Source: Rhipicephalus microplus
Lineage: Eukaryota; Arthropoda; Arachnida; Ixodida; Ixodidae
Reading direction: 5' to 3'
NCBI RefSeq assembly: GCF_043290135.1
Contig: NC_134705.1
Span: forward strand, 98,768,239-98,832,238
DNA: 64,000 nt
Position numbers and translations under genes: made by a program. Under the pieces are notes generated by a model, which was not told the origin of the DNA, searched no databases, and saw nothing but the letters and a program-made list of their open reading frames with translations. Within the stretch, counting starts at the first letter, position 1. Every line of letters begins with the position of its first letter. Below, piece by piece: positions 1-11,492 of this stretch.

Positions 1-269
1 GAAATCTTCGACACTGTAACTCAGTTGCAAAACATCTGTATATATTTGCATATAAACTCAAACATAAAAATGTTCCAACACAAGTTTTGGGTTTCGCTAG
101 AAAAAAAGCATATGCGCTAAAGTACCCTCACTGGTATTTTGGTGGTGACTGCGTGAAACAAGACATGCGCTCAAAATGGCTGCATCATTTGCAGATCACA
201 TTCAGCAGTACGTGACGCTAACAAAACACGACCACGATCAGTTCCCGCAGACGTGCTTAGCCAAACATG

Positions 270-2165
270 TCAAGAACGTATGCCTGGAACACGTGGCAAC
301 AATTTCCACTGGCTCTTCCTAAACTGACGGAATGTTTCTAGCTTGTCTGTATTTGCACACAGCAGCTTGACATTTTTGAGCTTCACGCTCATTTGCGCCA
401 CCATTTGGGATGCTGACATAATCACAGCTGAGCTTGCCGCTCTTAGGGTGTAGAGCGTAGCCTGATGCTTTAGTAGGCCACCAACGCCGTCACAAGAATT
501 CTTGCCATTTCCTTTGGCCGAAAAAATTCACTTTGTTGATATATAATCTTTCTGACATAACCCAAACAACCGGTACTTGTTTTTGAAGTCACTGCATGCA
601 CCACCAGAAACATAAGTAACATGCGTGTCAGGCTTAAGTTGCTCCTTCATATAGTTGTGGATTATTTGTAGAGCAAAACAGGCATGTGCAGCATCATGGC
701 ATGTGTCATCACTGATGGCGGCCAAACTTTGAATTGATTGCTTCCTTGTGACGACACACGTGAATATAGACACCTGTATTTTGTGCCAATGATACGACTG
801 TACCTCATTCGGTAAAATGGCTGTCCAATTTTTGGCGAAATCAAAGTGAAAAATGCAAGATCCTTTTTCTTGGTTCTCTCTCGCCTGGCGTATTGCTGAT
901 TCTTGAATGTATCCTATGTAATCATGGGTACTCCACTTCACGAACCATAGACTTAGCTCTCGCAGAAAAGCACTTGCCTAGGCTGTTCTTTTACTAGATC
1001 GTCATTTTTCCATACTGCATAGGCCACCTCAATATCTTCAGCGATTCCTAAACATGTGGCTGCCAGAGCGTCCTCCTTAGCACAATAGTCACAATGGCCT
1101 AAAAAAAATCACTTGTAGGGGAGCTGCATAGACATCGTTCTTCAAAAGGTCCGTCGTGTAGGCACCATCGGTGACGTCTTGTAGGGCAGAAACACACTCC
1201 GTGGCATTAGCACAGTGCATACAAAGGCACACTTCTTGGTGTGGCGCAAGAAAAACCCACTTCGGCCTCAGTGAATAAAACTTTGAGAGCCCAATAGACG
1301 TGTTCAAATTAGCTTCTCTAAAGAGACGGTAAGCCTCTCGCACCGAACGGGTCATAAACCTTTTCGAAACAAGCTCCTTTTTTCCGTCAATGATAACAGA
1401 TACAACATCTTTTTTGTTGGGACTCTGCCGAGAGCAGCTATACTCATCTTTAGAGTAGTAAGCCATAGCTGCCTGGACGTCCTTTAGGTTCAGCCGTGTC
1501 CTTTTTATCGCATTTGGTGCTAACCATATCCCGTGTTTTTTGCGCCAGCGTCTGGATCTGTATATCATGTAAGCTGACAAGTTTGGTATAAGCAAGCGCT
1601 TGAAGTTTTTGGCGCTCTTTATCGGTAGGCAACAGCGTCAACAAACGCATGCGCTCTTGATACGAAGAACACGCTTCATAGGCTTGCTTGAAGTTCTTGA
1701 ACCACTGGGCACACACACTGCATTATGGATATGATGGTTGAAAGTGGTGGTTACACACGTTACGGTGGCATTTCACGGTTACTGTAAAATTGCTGCTAAG
1801 TTGTCTTGGCTTTGCATGAACTTTGCTATTTTGCGCATGCAGCTTTTCCAGTCGCATATGTGACAATGCTTCAGGCGTGTTTATGCACCGCTCTTGACTT
1901 CTGCCTTTTTCTTCTTCCGGCAAAAACTCATCAGCTGTTTCAGCTGAGAAGCCATTAGACGAAGACAGCATATCTTTGAGGCCTCTGAAGCAGTTCTGGC
2001 AGACGTGGTCGTTGTTATGTGCATGGCAGGGAGCTTGCGGCAAAAGCTTCTGGAGGGCAAACAGGCCGACGTCTTCGACCTTGCGGAAGTTTCTTTTATA
2101 AGGTATTTTCGTTTTATCCAACATGAGGTAATCCTATCCCGGCTGAAGTGGTCAGCCATCGCCAC
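270..2165 (-). pseudogene. Broken DDE/RNase H-like transposase-family gene
   Basis: Read down the minus strand, this stretch passes through several frames that together match a widespread but poorly named animal transposase-like family. In order it shows a Cys-rich start with CQNC (about 1990-2005), LLTLLPT (about 1630), KDVVSV (about 1400), LRPKWV followed by CLCMHC (about 1200-1272), FDFAKNW (about 831-849), SGGACSDFKN (about 578-609) and GKNSCDGVGG (477-506), ending at a stop at 270. Asp in the FDFAKNW block, Asp/Gly in the second block and Asp in the CDGVGG block are placed as an RNase H-fold catalytic triad would be; that reading is inference. At least three frame changes make it non-functional. 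No terminal inverted repeats were found. It could be a domesticated gene fossil rather than a transposon; the family match is from recalled family patterns. Confidence 0.6.
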
Positions 2166-3499
2166 GCTCCTTGAGGCTCAAATTACTGGCAATGCAACTA
2201 TGCGTGAAACCAGCAGCACGAAAGTGATCTATCTGTCGTCTGTTCGTATGTCTCTCACCTTTCTTGAGAGCAGACGTAAAACAGCGTGCTCAAATATCCA
2301 CAGTGCGAATGCAAAACTGAAGTATAGTACGTTAAAATGAATTTCATAATGTTTTTGTCGATAAAATTACGGGAAGCGTAATCTTTGTCCCTACTTTAAA
2401 CCATATGATCTAAAGCATTGCCTCCGAGATGCGGCGCACAGCAATTCATGTGTAGAACAGACGACGAATGACGACTTGCCCTAAAGCGTGTTCTTCAGTC
2501 TAATGCAGCAGTCTTTGTGCCCCAAAAACACATGGCCGTCACAGCAGCTCCACCTGTGTGTCAGTAGTGGAGAGGCAACACATATTAGAAGTCTCAGTGC
2601 TCTATGTATAAGAGTGAATACAGATACTGTAGAATATTATGTTGAAAATAGTTACTCCTATCTGCTAAAACAGCCTTTCTTCACCAATTGCGGTCACGTT
2701 TACTTGCGTTTGAAGCTCATTGCCGCTTTTCCGTTCCGATTTCTCGATTTCTCAACTTATCCGCGCATTCCCGAAAAGCTCTGATTTCTACCACGAATAT
2801 TGTCACTAAAAACAAAAATATAGCAACATGTTTTTCTATATTACTTTATGATGGCCTTCGGTTGTCTATTTACGAGATTTTAAGAAAACTCGAAGATGGG
2901 GCTTTTCATTATTCAAATTTCAGTGGAGTACACTTTTGCCAATATGAAAACTTTGAGGCAATATATAAAAATTTACATTTGCCCTACGGCAGCAATTATT
3001 TATCTACCTAATGAACACACTATATCCTTAAAACGTGTCAAGTTTGAAAATGCTGCTTGCATTACTTTAGGAGAAAATATAGGAATACGTAACTTATATT
3101 AAACTGTCGCAAAATTAGACATTTTTAAAAGCTATTTTCTTAAAGTCTACAAACTTAAAACCATATGAATTCATTCTTCATGAGACATGCATTTCAGGTA
3201 AATAATATCTTTCTTGAAACAAAAATATTTGTCTTTTTATAGCATCTGCAAGTTTAGAAATTGACAGGTGACGAAATTGCTGCCTCCGTGTTGGTAAAGT
3301 TTGATATTCTTTTTCTCTTAAGTTATGCCGTTAATCATAAAACGAAGTTGACTTTCGGGCTACCTGGTGAGAGGTGCACGAAATATAAAATACTCAATGA
3401 AATCTAAGATATCAACTTTTGGACCCGTGTCGATCTCTCGTGAAATCACCCCACTATTGTTAGTGAAGGAGGGTCCTGGCAGATTAACATAGCATATTT
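2166..3499. other. AT-rich stretch, no gene recognised
   Basis: Short open frames occur on the plus strand but none has a recognisable domain or codon pattern. The sequence becomes strongly AT-rich after 2600. It may hold old transposon debris; I see no repeats or RNA gene here. Confidence 0.5.
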
Positions 3500-4990
3500 C
3501 TTCAGATCAAGCTAAAGAATCTCGTGGTGAATGACCCTTTCCGTACGAAGTGCTCAAGTGATGTGTGCGACTTTTCGCGGTCTCGTGATACTACAGGCAG
3601 CGCCTTTTCAGTGGATGCTGTAGGTCTGTATTATTCCGTGCCACATGGCAAGCTTCTAGCCTCTGTAAAATCCTGCATTGAATAGATTGGCGTCGATTTT
3701 ATCAATGACGCAGGCGTTAGTGTAGACGATTTTTTATGGCTTTTAGAAATTTATCCCAATGTAACTTTTATAACGTTTGACGAAAAGCCCTTTCTTCAGC
3801 GGTAGGGAATCTGCATCGGTGCCTGTGTCGCGTTGGTTCTGTGCGATATTTTTTTTACGGATGCAGATAGGGAATCGAAGAATGTTTTAAAGGGGGGAAG
3901 GTTTTACAGGATTTTAAGTACGTTGATAGTTTTTTAAATTCTTTTAGATTAGCAGGGCGATGCATCCCCTGATTTTATATTAAACATTATTATAAGACTA
4001 GGACGAGGGCTTTTCTTTACTGTTGAGTTGCCCCAAGAAGCTTGTGTGCAGGTTTTAGACTTATGCCTCACGTGGAACGATGAGCATTTTTGCTGGTCTT
4101 ATCAACTTCGTGCATGTTGAGAAGGAGTTTGTCCGTACGATTCTGCCCACTCAAAGATAGTGAAGAGGGACGTTGCGTTTCTTTGCTTGGAATCAGCGCT
4201 AAAGAGGTCATGCCGACACAGCATGAAGCTCAGTTTCCTCAGTCAGGGGAGCCGATTAGAGGCTGCTGGGTTCCCTCGATCGGTCATTACGGCCGTTGCA
4301 TAATGACTTCTGCAGATGTTTAAACGTGGAACACGGGAAGCGATGCCTGCTACCCAGCCCTTGAGGATTAAGCCACAAGTTCTGCCATATATTTATAACT
4401 TCTCGCGCAACCTCAAGAAAGTCGCGGCCAGGCACGGCGTATCGATGGTGTTTTCCGCAACCAAAAAAGTTGAAAGGCTGTGCCAAGGTGTGTGCGATAG
4501 TAAGAAGCGTGGCTGCGAGAAGAAATATGAGAAGGCCTTTGTTAAGTGTTCCACGGGGGTAGTGTACTCCATACCTTTATGCTGTGGAAAAGTGAACACT
4601 GGCCAAACCGAACGGTGTATTATAAACCGATTAAGGGAACACACCCAAAAATTCACAAAACGAGATGACAGGTATGCGCACCTGGTTGCGCATGTCATCT
4701 CGTGTGGTTGTGACGCACGATTTTCTGAGACGAAGATTCTAGGTAGAAGCGCAAGTAAAGCTGCACGTGAAGTGTTAGAGGCCTTTCCACTGAAAAAAAT
4801 AAAGATCACTGTGTAAGCACCTCTTCGCTATCGTTGTTACCTAGCGAATTCCAGTCTATCGCTGTGAGGCAATGACACTGATAAACTTTACGTATTGATA
4901 ATGTATGTTGTTGGCCTCCTATGGTGTTAAAGCGCACATGTGTTCTGTATATATTGAAGCGTTCGAGCTATGAATAAATCAGTTGGAAGT
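3500..4990 (+). mobile_element. Penelope-like retroelement, decayed
   Basis: Plus-strand remains of a Penelope-like element: a reverse transcriptase followed by a GIY-YIG endonuclease domain. RT blocks are visible in shifting frames: FSVDAVGLYYSVPHGKL (about 3608-3658), a GICIG block (about 3808-3824), and the catalytic box at 3919-3930, where the expected YVDD reads YVDS, so the second catalytic Asp is lost. Downstream blocks such as AHSKIVKRD (about 4148-4175) continue to the endonuclease. An AATAAA at 4973-4978 lies just after the coding part. Stops, frameshifts and the active-site change show the copy is dead. The 5' limit is approximate. Confidence 0.75.
4316..4816 (+). pseudogene. Penelope C-terminal GIY-YIG endonuclease region
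   Basis: An open frame of 166 residues carrying the Penelope-type C-terminal region. It has a Cys-rich linker (CDSKKRGC, then KCSTG), then VVYSIPLCCGKVNTGQTERC, matching the family's Tyr and G-QTGRC core, then NRLREH, a spaced His/Cys group (H-VISCGC) and an ILGR box before the C terminus. In related elements the YIG motif precedes GQT; here it reads NTG, so the second Tyr is changed. The Met at 4316 is only the first in-frame start after a stop; in an intact element this region is continuous with the RT upstream. Confidence 0.75.
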
Positions 4991-5358
4991 GAGCGCTGTG
5001 TATGTTTGTTGCCTGGGTGTGTGCGTGTGTCTGTGATCGTGTCGTGTGTTCACGTTTGAATTAGCTTTTACAAAGGGTGGGGAAACACACGCTTAGACAC
5101 AGTAGAATAGATTAGCACAATGAGTGCGCGAACGCGAAGGGGTGTTACTTTCGCTTTCATGGCTGTCGTCTGCTCGATGTGCTGACAGCGGGGACACGAA
5201 AGGATGCAAAACGCGGGCATATTAACCCCACACGCCGTTGCGATTTACGTGAAAACATTAAAAAAAAGAACGCTCACATTCCCTTATGGCCTCTTATTAC
5301 TTATCTAGAGATTTATTAATATTATCAAGCAACAACTACACAAACTACGCAGGTCATG

Positions 5359-5685
5359 CTAAATAATTTTCGCCATGTCACATGCCACTGTTGGCAACGT
5401 CAGATCACAGTTGTCCACGTAGATGAGTAACGCCACTGATATGCCGTGTACGTAGGGCCATTCATACGTGCACTTCATGCCCTCATTCTCTGGACGAGTG
5501 ACCGCAAAGCAAAAGGAAGGGGGAGCAGCGTTAATCTTGAAATTTGACCCTTTTCTGCGGCGTGCAGCGTTGCAACTTTTGGCACGCGTGATCTTGCACA
5601 CCCCATGTACGCATTGCGCTTGTGAGCTTAAAATTGTCGAACCTGATGAATGGCCCTTCAAGGAGAGGTTGTAGCGGCTTCTCCA
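5359..5685 (-). other. Unidentified sequence fused to the 3' side of LINE copy A
   Basis: A minus-strand frame stays open from LINE copy A into this segment for about 100 more residues with several Cys (QCVHGVC, AKSC). Homology to LINE copy B stops abruptly after the bases CCGCTACAAC (near 5680), where copy B continues into the normal LINE C-terminal region. This is therefore a junction with unrelated DNA. I do not recognise the segment. Confidence 0.4.
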
Positions 5686-8600
5686 TTCGTACTGGGACTT
5701 CCACAAAAAAAAAACAGGAAGAATCGTATGAATACTTTGAATATTGAGCCTGCAACACCACAGTACTTGCAACAAGTAAACTAGCCACGATACAAAGAAG
5801 ACGTTGCATATTGTCGCGCGAGCAAAACCGGACATATCACGGCCTTCCCGTCTGAGTCAGAACAGATAGCTTTGTGGTTTTTTGGACCCACATATAATTG
5901 TTGTTCTGATATTTGTATATCAGCACACCGAAGTATGTGTTAGGCCTGGTTGACCATTAATTATTTCGCACACCACGGGTAACGCTTCCCGATTTCCATG
6001 CCGCAGCCCAGCACACTTGACTATATTTACAATGCTACCAATAGCATCGGAGATACTGTGTTCAATGTTCATTGAGGTGGGTATGCTTTCCTGATTGGTT
6101 CAAAATATGGCAAGATCATCAGAATATGCCTGCATCTTGACCTCACATGCGCCTAATTGAACATCTTGTATACATTATATTTGTAGTAATTGTCACACAC
6201 TGAGGTTCCGTGTACAAAGCAAATAATGAAGGTGAACGTGGGCATCCTCACCTTACAGATGACCATACATTAATTCTTCACGCTAAATTGCGGTTCACAA
6301 TCAACTTGGTTGAACAATTGTCGCAAGCCATTTCAACACCCTGCAGTATCACAATGCCAACACCATGTTCTAACAATTTCAACAAAATGCTTTTGCAAAA
6401 ACTTTCACTAGATCAATTCGCAACATCGCAACCCTTCTGAAGTCAGCGTCACAGTCCCCCTAATATGCTTCGTGTTACATGTATGCTGTTAATTATTGAT
6501 CGTGGTCTAATTCCACTGGTTTTGGTGTGGGCCAACCAATGCACATGTGACTGTTTGAACCCGCATCGCCGGAACGTTCGTTAGTATTTTGTAGTTCACA
6601 TTCGCCAATGTTATCGGTATATAGCCAGATACATATTTCCTTTTTAGACGGTCTTTACTTTTTAGGATCAGAACAGTGTGTGCTTTCTTGAATGAAGGTG
6701 GTAGGCTACCCTTGTTGAATGATTCAGCGAATACAATTTTTTCTAAACAGCGACTAACTATGCCTTGAAAGTCTTGTGAAATACTGCTGTTATCCTATGT
6801 GCGCCAGGAGATTTCCCAATATGCAGTTGGTCTATAACTACTTCTCTCTCTCCCGCAGTTTTATCAACTGACAAACTTTCTGTATCTTGGGGATATAAAG
6901 TTACCAAAACGCTTAAAAAGTGTTCTTAAAAAGTTGCTTTTTTGGGTATGCGATTGAAAATTACTTCGTGATAATATTCTGTAAATGCATTCTATATATA
7001 TGTTCTGGTTTAGTGGTTAATTGGCCAATTATTTTAAATCATGTGATGCCTTTAACACGCGCACACTTATTTTAGTAGTAAGAAAACGCATATTAGGCAT
7101 TTCGTCAGCAAGTAACCTGGCTGCTCGAGCCCTTACAACCGCACCTTAGTATGTAGGGACATCGATAACCTCGAGTTTGTTTTTAGTTTCCCGAAAGTGT
7201 TTGTCACTGAATCCGGGGTTTTCTGTGTCTTCCTTAATGTATTCCACAAGCAACTTCTTTAAACTGATATTTTCCACTCGTTCCTCGTACCGTATTTCTG
7301 CATGCATTTTCATGGCAAACATTTTCACACTAGTTTTGATGTATTATCAATTTTGCGACCTGTTTCTAAATGCGAGGGCGCCACGTTTGTGAAGTTGTTC
7401 TTTCATTCAACTGGAAAACTTATCGACACTAAGTAGCTTGGCATATAACTTCTAGAGGTGCCATACAGGTGCATGTTTAGGATCTTCTTTTTGTCCTAAT
7501 AAGAACATGACAGGTGAGTGATCGCTGATTGAGACTTATTCAACAGCACTTCATCACAAACATTTGCCAGCTCTCATAACACTGAAGCTCTGTCTAACCT
7601 TGCGTGGCTAGATCCTTTAAAGTGGGTATAATGATGGTGCAATCAGCCTTTAGCTAAGAAAGCAACATCCTGAAGGGAATACTAATTAATACTTTATTTA
7701 GGTAATTATCGCTGTCACATTTTCTATTTAATAAGCTAGATAGATCATCTGCACTGAACAAACAGTTAAAATCTCGAAGAACAACCAGTAGCCTATTAGT
7801 GTCAAACGAAGGAGACATTTCTTGGAGAAATGATAAGTGATTACAAATGTCTGTTGTTGCGTACACGTAGATTATCTTGATCTTTGCCTTTTGATGGATA
7901 AAATAACACAAAAGGAACCTTCCATACAAAGAGAGAGCCATTGTTAACGTGATAGCATTAAACAGCTTGTTTCGCAGAAATTCCGGTGTCGGCGTCGGTG
8001 TCGGCGTTGTTGTCGGCGTGGGGGTCGCTGGCTGTGAGCGAAAAACCATCATCTTATACCGAGAAATCTAGAATGATGCAAATAAAATAAGTAAATGATA
8101 GAAAACGGCGAAACAAAGTGTGGACCAAACCAGGGTTCTCGGGGTCCGAGTAGGGACTGAAATCGGGTCGTTTGCGTCGGAAGCGGATGTTTGACCAAAC
8201 GATCATGGCTCTGCTTGCGAAAACATTGAAAACAACTTCCTCTGCTTGGGAATTCAGTGAAAGTAGCTTTCATGCTTCACAAACACACGTATCCTCCATA
8301 TTTTGTTCCCAATGAAACAAGAAATATTGCAGTAATTTTGCGTGGTCAAGCGTTAATTGCCAACGGGCGTAAGAATATGGGAATATCATAAAGGCTCCGT
8401 CGTTTAAAGCCGGTACTCCACTACAAAAAGTACACATGTTGCTCCGCCTCTTGCCTAAGGCCACGTAGTGGGTGCTTAGCGAATTCGGAAAGGTTCTATG
8501 CACTAATTGTTTGAAGTACGCTCTGCAAACTGGATGCCGTTATCGCGTTCAACTCGTAATGACGAAGCTTTAGCGTACTCTAACTGTTTCCTGAACAATT

Positions 8601-8870
8601 CCTAATTCTTTTTCAGTAATTATTGCGCACCCCACGGAAGCACCTTCTGCAAGGCTAACACACACAATATATCAGGTGCTCAAAGAAGCTAAATTATGCT
8701 GGTTGCACTCTGACTTTCAACATTGTCTCTTGGCCAGCAAGCATGTCCAAGTCTTTTATCTTCAATGAGACGCCTGACCTGACACTGTTTACGCCTGATA
8801 GACAATCCACGCACGTTGAACGTGTCTACGGGAATCGGTGCAGTTAGAGGCGCCATTTTCTAGAAGAGAG
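5686..8870 (-). mobile_element. LINE copy A (L1/Tx1-like), decayed
   Basis: Minus-strand non-LTR retrotransposon remnant. Near 8590-8853 a Met followed by FNVRGLS and a KRLGHA/VESQ region resembles the start of an APE-type endonuclease. After the MITE-like insertion, IIYVYA and VVLRDFN (about 7760-7880) match the YAP and GDFN endonuclease boxes. The RT begins near 6500-6720 with SFKKAHTVLILKS and YIPITLAN, the latter matching the RPITL box. The post-RT region near 5690-5835 has LWKSQYEWRSR. The frame is heavily broken. A second copy (B) lies at 19000-20164, 38019-38678 and 41308-43190, collinear with this one. The 3' end is lost at the 5685 junction. Clade assignment is inference. Confidence 0.65.
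7943..8553. mobile_element. MITE-like repeat inside LINE A endonuclease
   Basis: About 611 bp separates two parts of the LINE endonuclease. Its ends are imperfect inverted repeats: GTTAACGTGATAGC at the left and GTTGAACGCGATAACG as read from the right end. A related 587-bp copy sits at the corresponding place in LINE B (42596-43182) and a fragment at 18695-18985. Inside are GTCGGCGTCGG-type simple repeats and a degraded tRNA-like block (about 8110-8215). No clear target duplication is visible, so the classification as a non-autonomous DNA transposon is tentative. Confidence 0.45.
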
Positions 8871-9056
8871 AACAGGCTTACACGATTAGCTCAACACCAC
8901 CAGAGAGCACCCAAGTCAGGGCCGAAATGCTCACTTTCTGTGCCGTTTGCTGCGAGAAGATGACGTGGACGCCGATTGAGACATGGCAGATGAACGGACG
9001 AAAAAAAAAAAGGCAGCATATCCGCGGATACAATGATGAAGAGTGGGGCAAAGCAT

Positions 9057-9232
9057 TCGTCCGTCCATTCGTTCTTGCTTCCGTCCATCCATGCGTCCGT
9101 CTGTGTAACCGTCCATGCGTCCATCCGCCCGTCCGTGCGTGCGTCCGTCCCTGCGTTGGTCCATGCATCCGCTCTACATCCGATCATGCGTCCATCCATG
9201 CATCTGTCTGTGTGTCCGTTCATCCATCTATT
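9057..9232. repeat. GTCC/GTCCATGC minisatellite
   Basis: Degenerate tandem array built on CGTCC, GTCCATCC and GTCCATGCGT. It is an internal module of the composite repeat; equivalent arrays lie at about 27325-27515 and 57765-57960 in the opposite orientation. Confidence 0.75.
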
Positions 9233-9299
9233 CAACACTTTAAGTACCACCACCTCGCATATTTTCATCATTTATTCCTTATATAGAAGCACCGCCACT

Positions 9300-9785
9300 C
9301 AGCGGACATTCGAAGGACTAAACGAGCGGTGGCACACGCACACTTTCTTACGGCTTGCGCTTCATGTCTACTTCCAACTTTTAACCTCCTCGAGTTCATG
9401 GTATATACTAGTTCAATGTATTCACGGCACTGCGGCCCAACGCTCGCTAAACCTTTCTAAAACTAAGGAGGTTACGCCCAGCGAGTATAACGTAGCAACC
9501 TTTTACTGTCAGATATAGCTCAATGTACATGCCAATGGCTGCTAATGGGAAATGAGAGACAGGAAAATTCGGCTTTTACTTTCTTACTGCTAGCGCTTCG
9601 TATCTACTTCCAACCTTTAACCTCCTCGAGTTCATGGTACATACTAGTTCAATATATTCATGGCACTGCGGCTCAACGCTCGCTAAACCTTACTAAAACG
9701 AAGGAGGTTACACCCAGTGAGGATAACGCTGTAACCCTTTCTTGTCAGGTAGTGCTCAATGTACATGCCAATGGCTGCTAGTGGG
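9300..9785. repeat. Two tandem 245-bp units
   Basis: Two direct repeats sharing TTCCAAC-TTTAACCTCCTCGAG, GGCACTGCGGC, AACGCTCGCTAAACC and CAATGTACATGCCAATGGC. The units differ by scattered substitutions, so the duplication is not recent. Inverse homologues are at about 22565-23110. Confidence 0.75.
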
Positions 9786-10003
9786 GATCTTAGCATGCGT
9801 GTCACTAAAATCCGAATGCTCTAGTCTATCATTCCTGATTAGCAGCCATTAGCAAGTACATTATTCACTATTTTTATTGTTCAACAAGGCGCAAAAGAAA
9901 TCTCTCACCAGCACCACCTTGGAGGTCAAAATGTTATATTTGTTGCACACAACAACAGCTACGAGGGACGAACGGGTGCCGCTATAAGGAGCTTTGCCCC
10001 TAA

Positions 10004-10955
10004 AAGCTTAATCGAAACAACAAACGTAAAAATACCCTGCTAGGTTACCTGCCCGCGCTCAGGGTACCTAGACGCTTCATGTGATGAGTCGTAGCCTTTC
10101 CGCCGGTGTCCGGGCCCGCAAGATTGCCCAAAGTTGGTCGAGCAGATCTTAGCTATAGTCAGCGCACGTAGCCGACGCTCCTCGGGAAGGTCCGGTTCTA
10201 TATTGGGCTCTCGGCTTATTACCGTTACCCCTGTGCAGTGCCATAGAATAAGCGCCAAATCTACGTGTTTAGCTTACAGAGAGCACAGCTTGCTTGTGGG
10301 TATTATCTGGAATTCATTTTGTTAAGGTGTACTGAATTAGGAAAAGTTGTGGTTTGCAATCTTCTCCAATCTGTTTTAAGTGTGTATACACTTTAAAAGC
10401 GACCCCAAACCATCCACAGCCGTCGGTGGCGTCCGCAATCTTTTCTCTATCTTTAAAAGAAAGAGGACTTGGCGGGCCGCAGCGCGACGCTCTACCGAAT
10501 AAGCCACGGACGCGACGCTGATATCCCCCTTCGCTCGCTCCTCCGCTCTCCTCGCTCGCTGCAGCTGCGCGCGCACCCCTCTTTCTCGCGCACCCGCCTT
10601 CTCTCTCAGTCTCCCGTCGAGAGCGGGTCGTGAGGGGGAGTAAAGTTAAAATCCGTTGGCATTCGCCAGTGAGCTAACGTAAACTCTCCCGTGTGATCAA
10701 ATTGCGATTCCCAGGAACCATTACACCATAAAGGCACCATAGTGTGATTAATAAATATAATAGTGCGAATTAATAAATACCCCTCATAGCATCACCCCGT
10801 GTATTCGCACTTAACCATGTTCACCTTCGGGGAAATGCTTGGGAGTTTTTTTTGAGATCTGTCTAGCTGTTTGTGTGGTGGAAGATACTCTTCTCGTTGT
10901 TTCGTTTTATGTGCCAATATGTCGTCGTACGCGACCAGTCTGTTTCTGTCGTCTT
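10004..10955. other. No gene seen; one tRNA-like half
   Basis: No recognised coding region. On the minus strand, about 10475-10512 contains TGGCTTATTCGGTAGAGCG, an A-box-like tRNA head, but no matching B box follows, so it is at most a tRNA-derived fragment. An AT-rich stretch (about 10740-10790) has AATAAATA motifs. Confidence 0.4.
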
Positions 10956-11244
10956 TTATTGCATATTCTTCATTGTCATCGAGTCACCTCCATAGTCCCC
11001 ATCATATCTAGCGGAGTCGTTTCCCCTTCTGTGGTGGGTGCGGGGGGGGGGGGGTCGTCGTTGTTGGAGCTGTGGTGGGTTAGTTCTCGCACGGTTCGGT
11101 GGGCGTTCCTTTTGAGGTTCGGAGGTATGGTCGTGCCTGCGACATTTTTTTAATTCCCCCGCGTGCACCGGGATCCACTTGAGGTATTTGGTTACGATTT
11201 CGCTATTCCGCAAGTGCTCTGCTCTGCGGTTCAGAATTATGGCT

Positions 11245-11492
11245 CGCCCCGCCGCAGTGGTCTAGTGGCTAAGGTACTCGGCTGCTGACCCGCAGGTCGC
11301 GGGTTCAAATCCCGGCTGCGGCGGCTGCATTTCCGATGGAGGCGGGAATGTCGAGGCCCGTGTGCTCAGATTTGGGTGCACGTTAATGAACCCCAGGTGG
11401 TCAAAATTTCCGGAGCCCTCCACTACGGCGTCTCTCATAATCATATGGTGGTTTTGGGACGTTAAACCCCACAAATCAATCAAATCAATCAA
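11245..11492 (+). mobile_element. tRNA-derived SINE (Ruka-like), full length
   Basis: A 248-bp SINE. The head folds like a tRNA: acceptor halves GCCGCAG and CTGCGGC pair perfectly, an A box (TGGTCTAGTGGC) and a B box (GGTTCAAATCC) are intact, giving an internal Pol III promoter. The body has a GCATTTCCGATGGAGGCGG block and the tail is AATC repeats. It is flanked by a perfect 14-bp direct repeat, TCAGAATTATGGCT, at 11231-11244 and 11493-11506. Resemblance to the tick SINE Ruka is recalled, not searched. Confidence 0.85.
11250..11318 (+). promoter_or_regulatory. Internal Pol III promoter (A and B boxes) of SINE
   Basis: A box near TGGTCTAGTGGCTAAGG and B box GGTTCAAATCC are at tRNA-like spacing within the SINE head. 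Whether this copy is transcribed is unknown. Confidence 0.6.

Larger units (their letters stand above)
8995..10003 (+). repeat. Composite repeat with minisatellite, copy 1
   Basis: Begins with an A-run followed by GGCAGCATATCC, continues into a GTCC-rich minisatellite (about 9057-9232), a spacer with CACCTCGCATATTTTCATC, then two tandem units of about 245 bp (about 9300-9540 and 9541-9785), and ends near GGGACGAACGGGTGCCGC and CCCCTAAAA. The same architecture in inverse orientation occurs at 22429-23163 plus 27279-27563, with partial copies at 17090-17260 and 57655-57970. It has no coding capacity; open frames through it are repeat artefacts. Confidence 0.7.

Noticed and set aside
5531..5809. 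Minus-strand frame starting MQRLLCIVASLLVAS that looks like a secreted protein with a signal peptide
   Set aside because: The same sequence in another frame is the post-RT part of LINE copy A, with a collinear copy at 19890-20000 in LINE B; the hydrophobic start is a frame artefact.
8878..9286. Frames rich in DGRTDGRM or SVHASVR (also at 27257-27593 and 57612-57984)
   Set aside because: Minisatellite artefacts inside the composite repeat.
9300..9785. Possible CRISPR-like regular repeats
   Set aside because: Only two 245-bp units, eukaryotic context, no short repeat-spacer pattern.
11250..11322. Functional tRNA gene
   Set aside because: The tRNA-like head is followed by the SINE body and tail and bounded by a 14-bp duplication; the anticodon arm pairs poorly.
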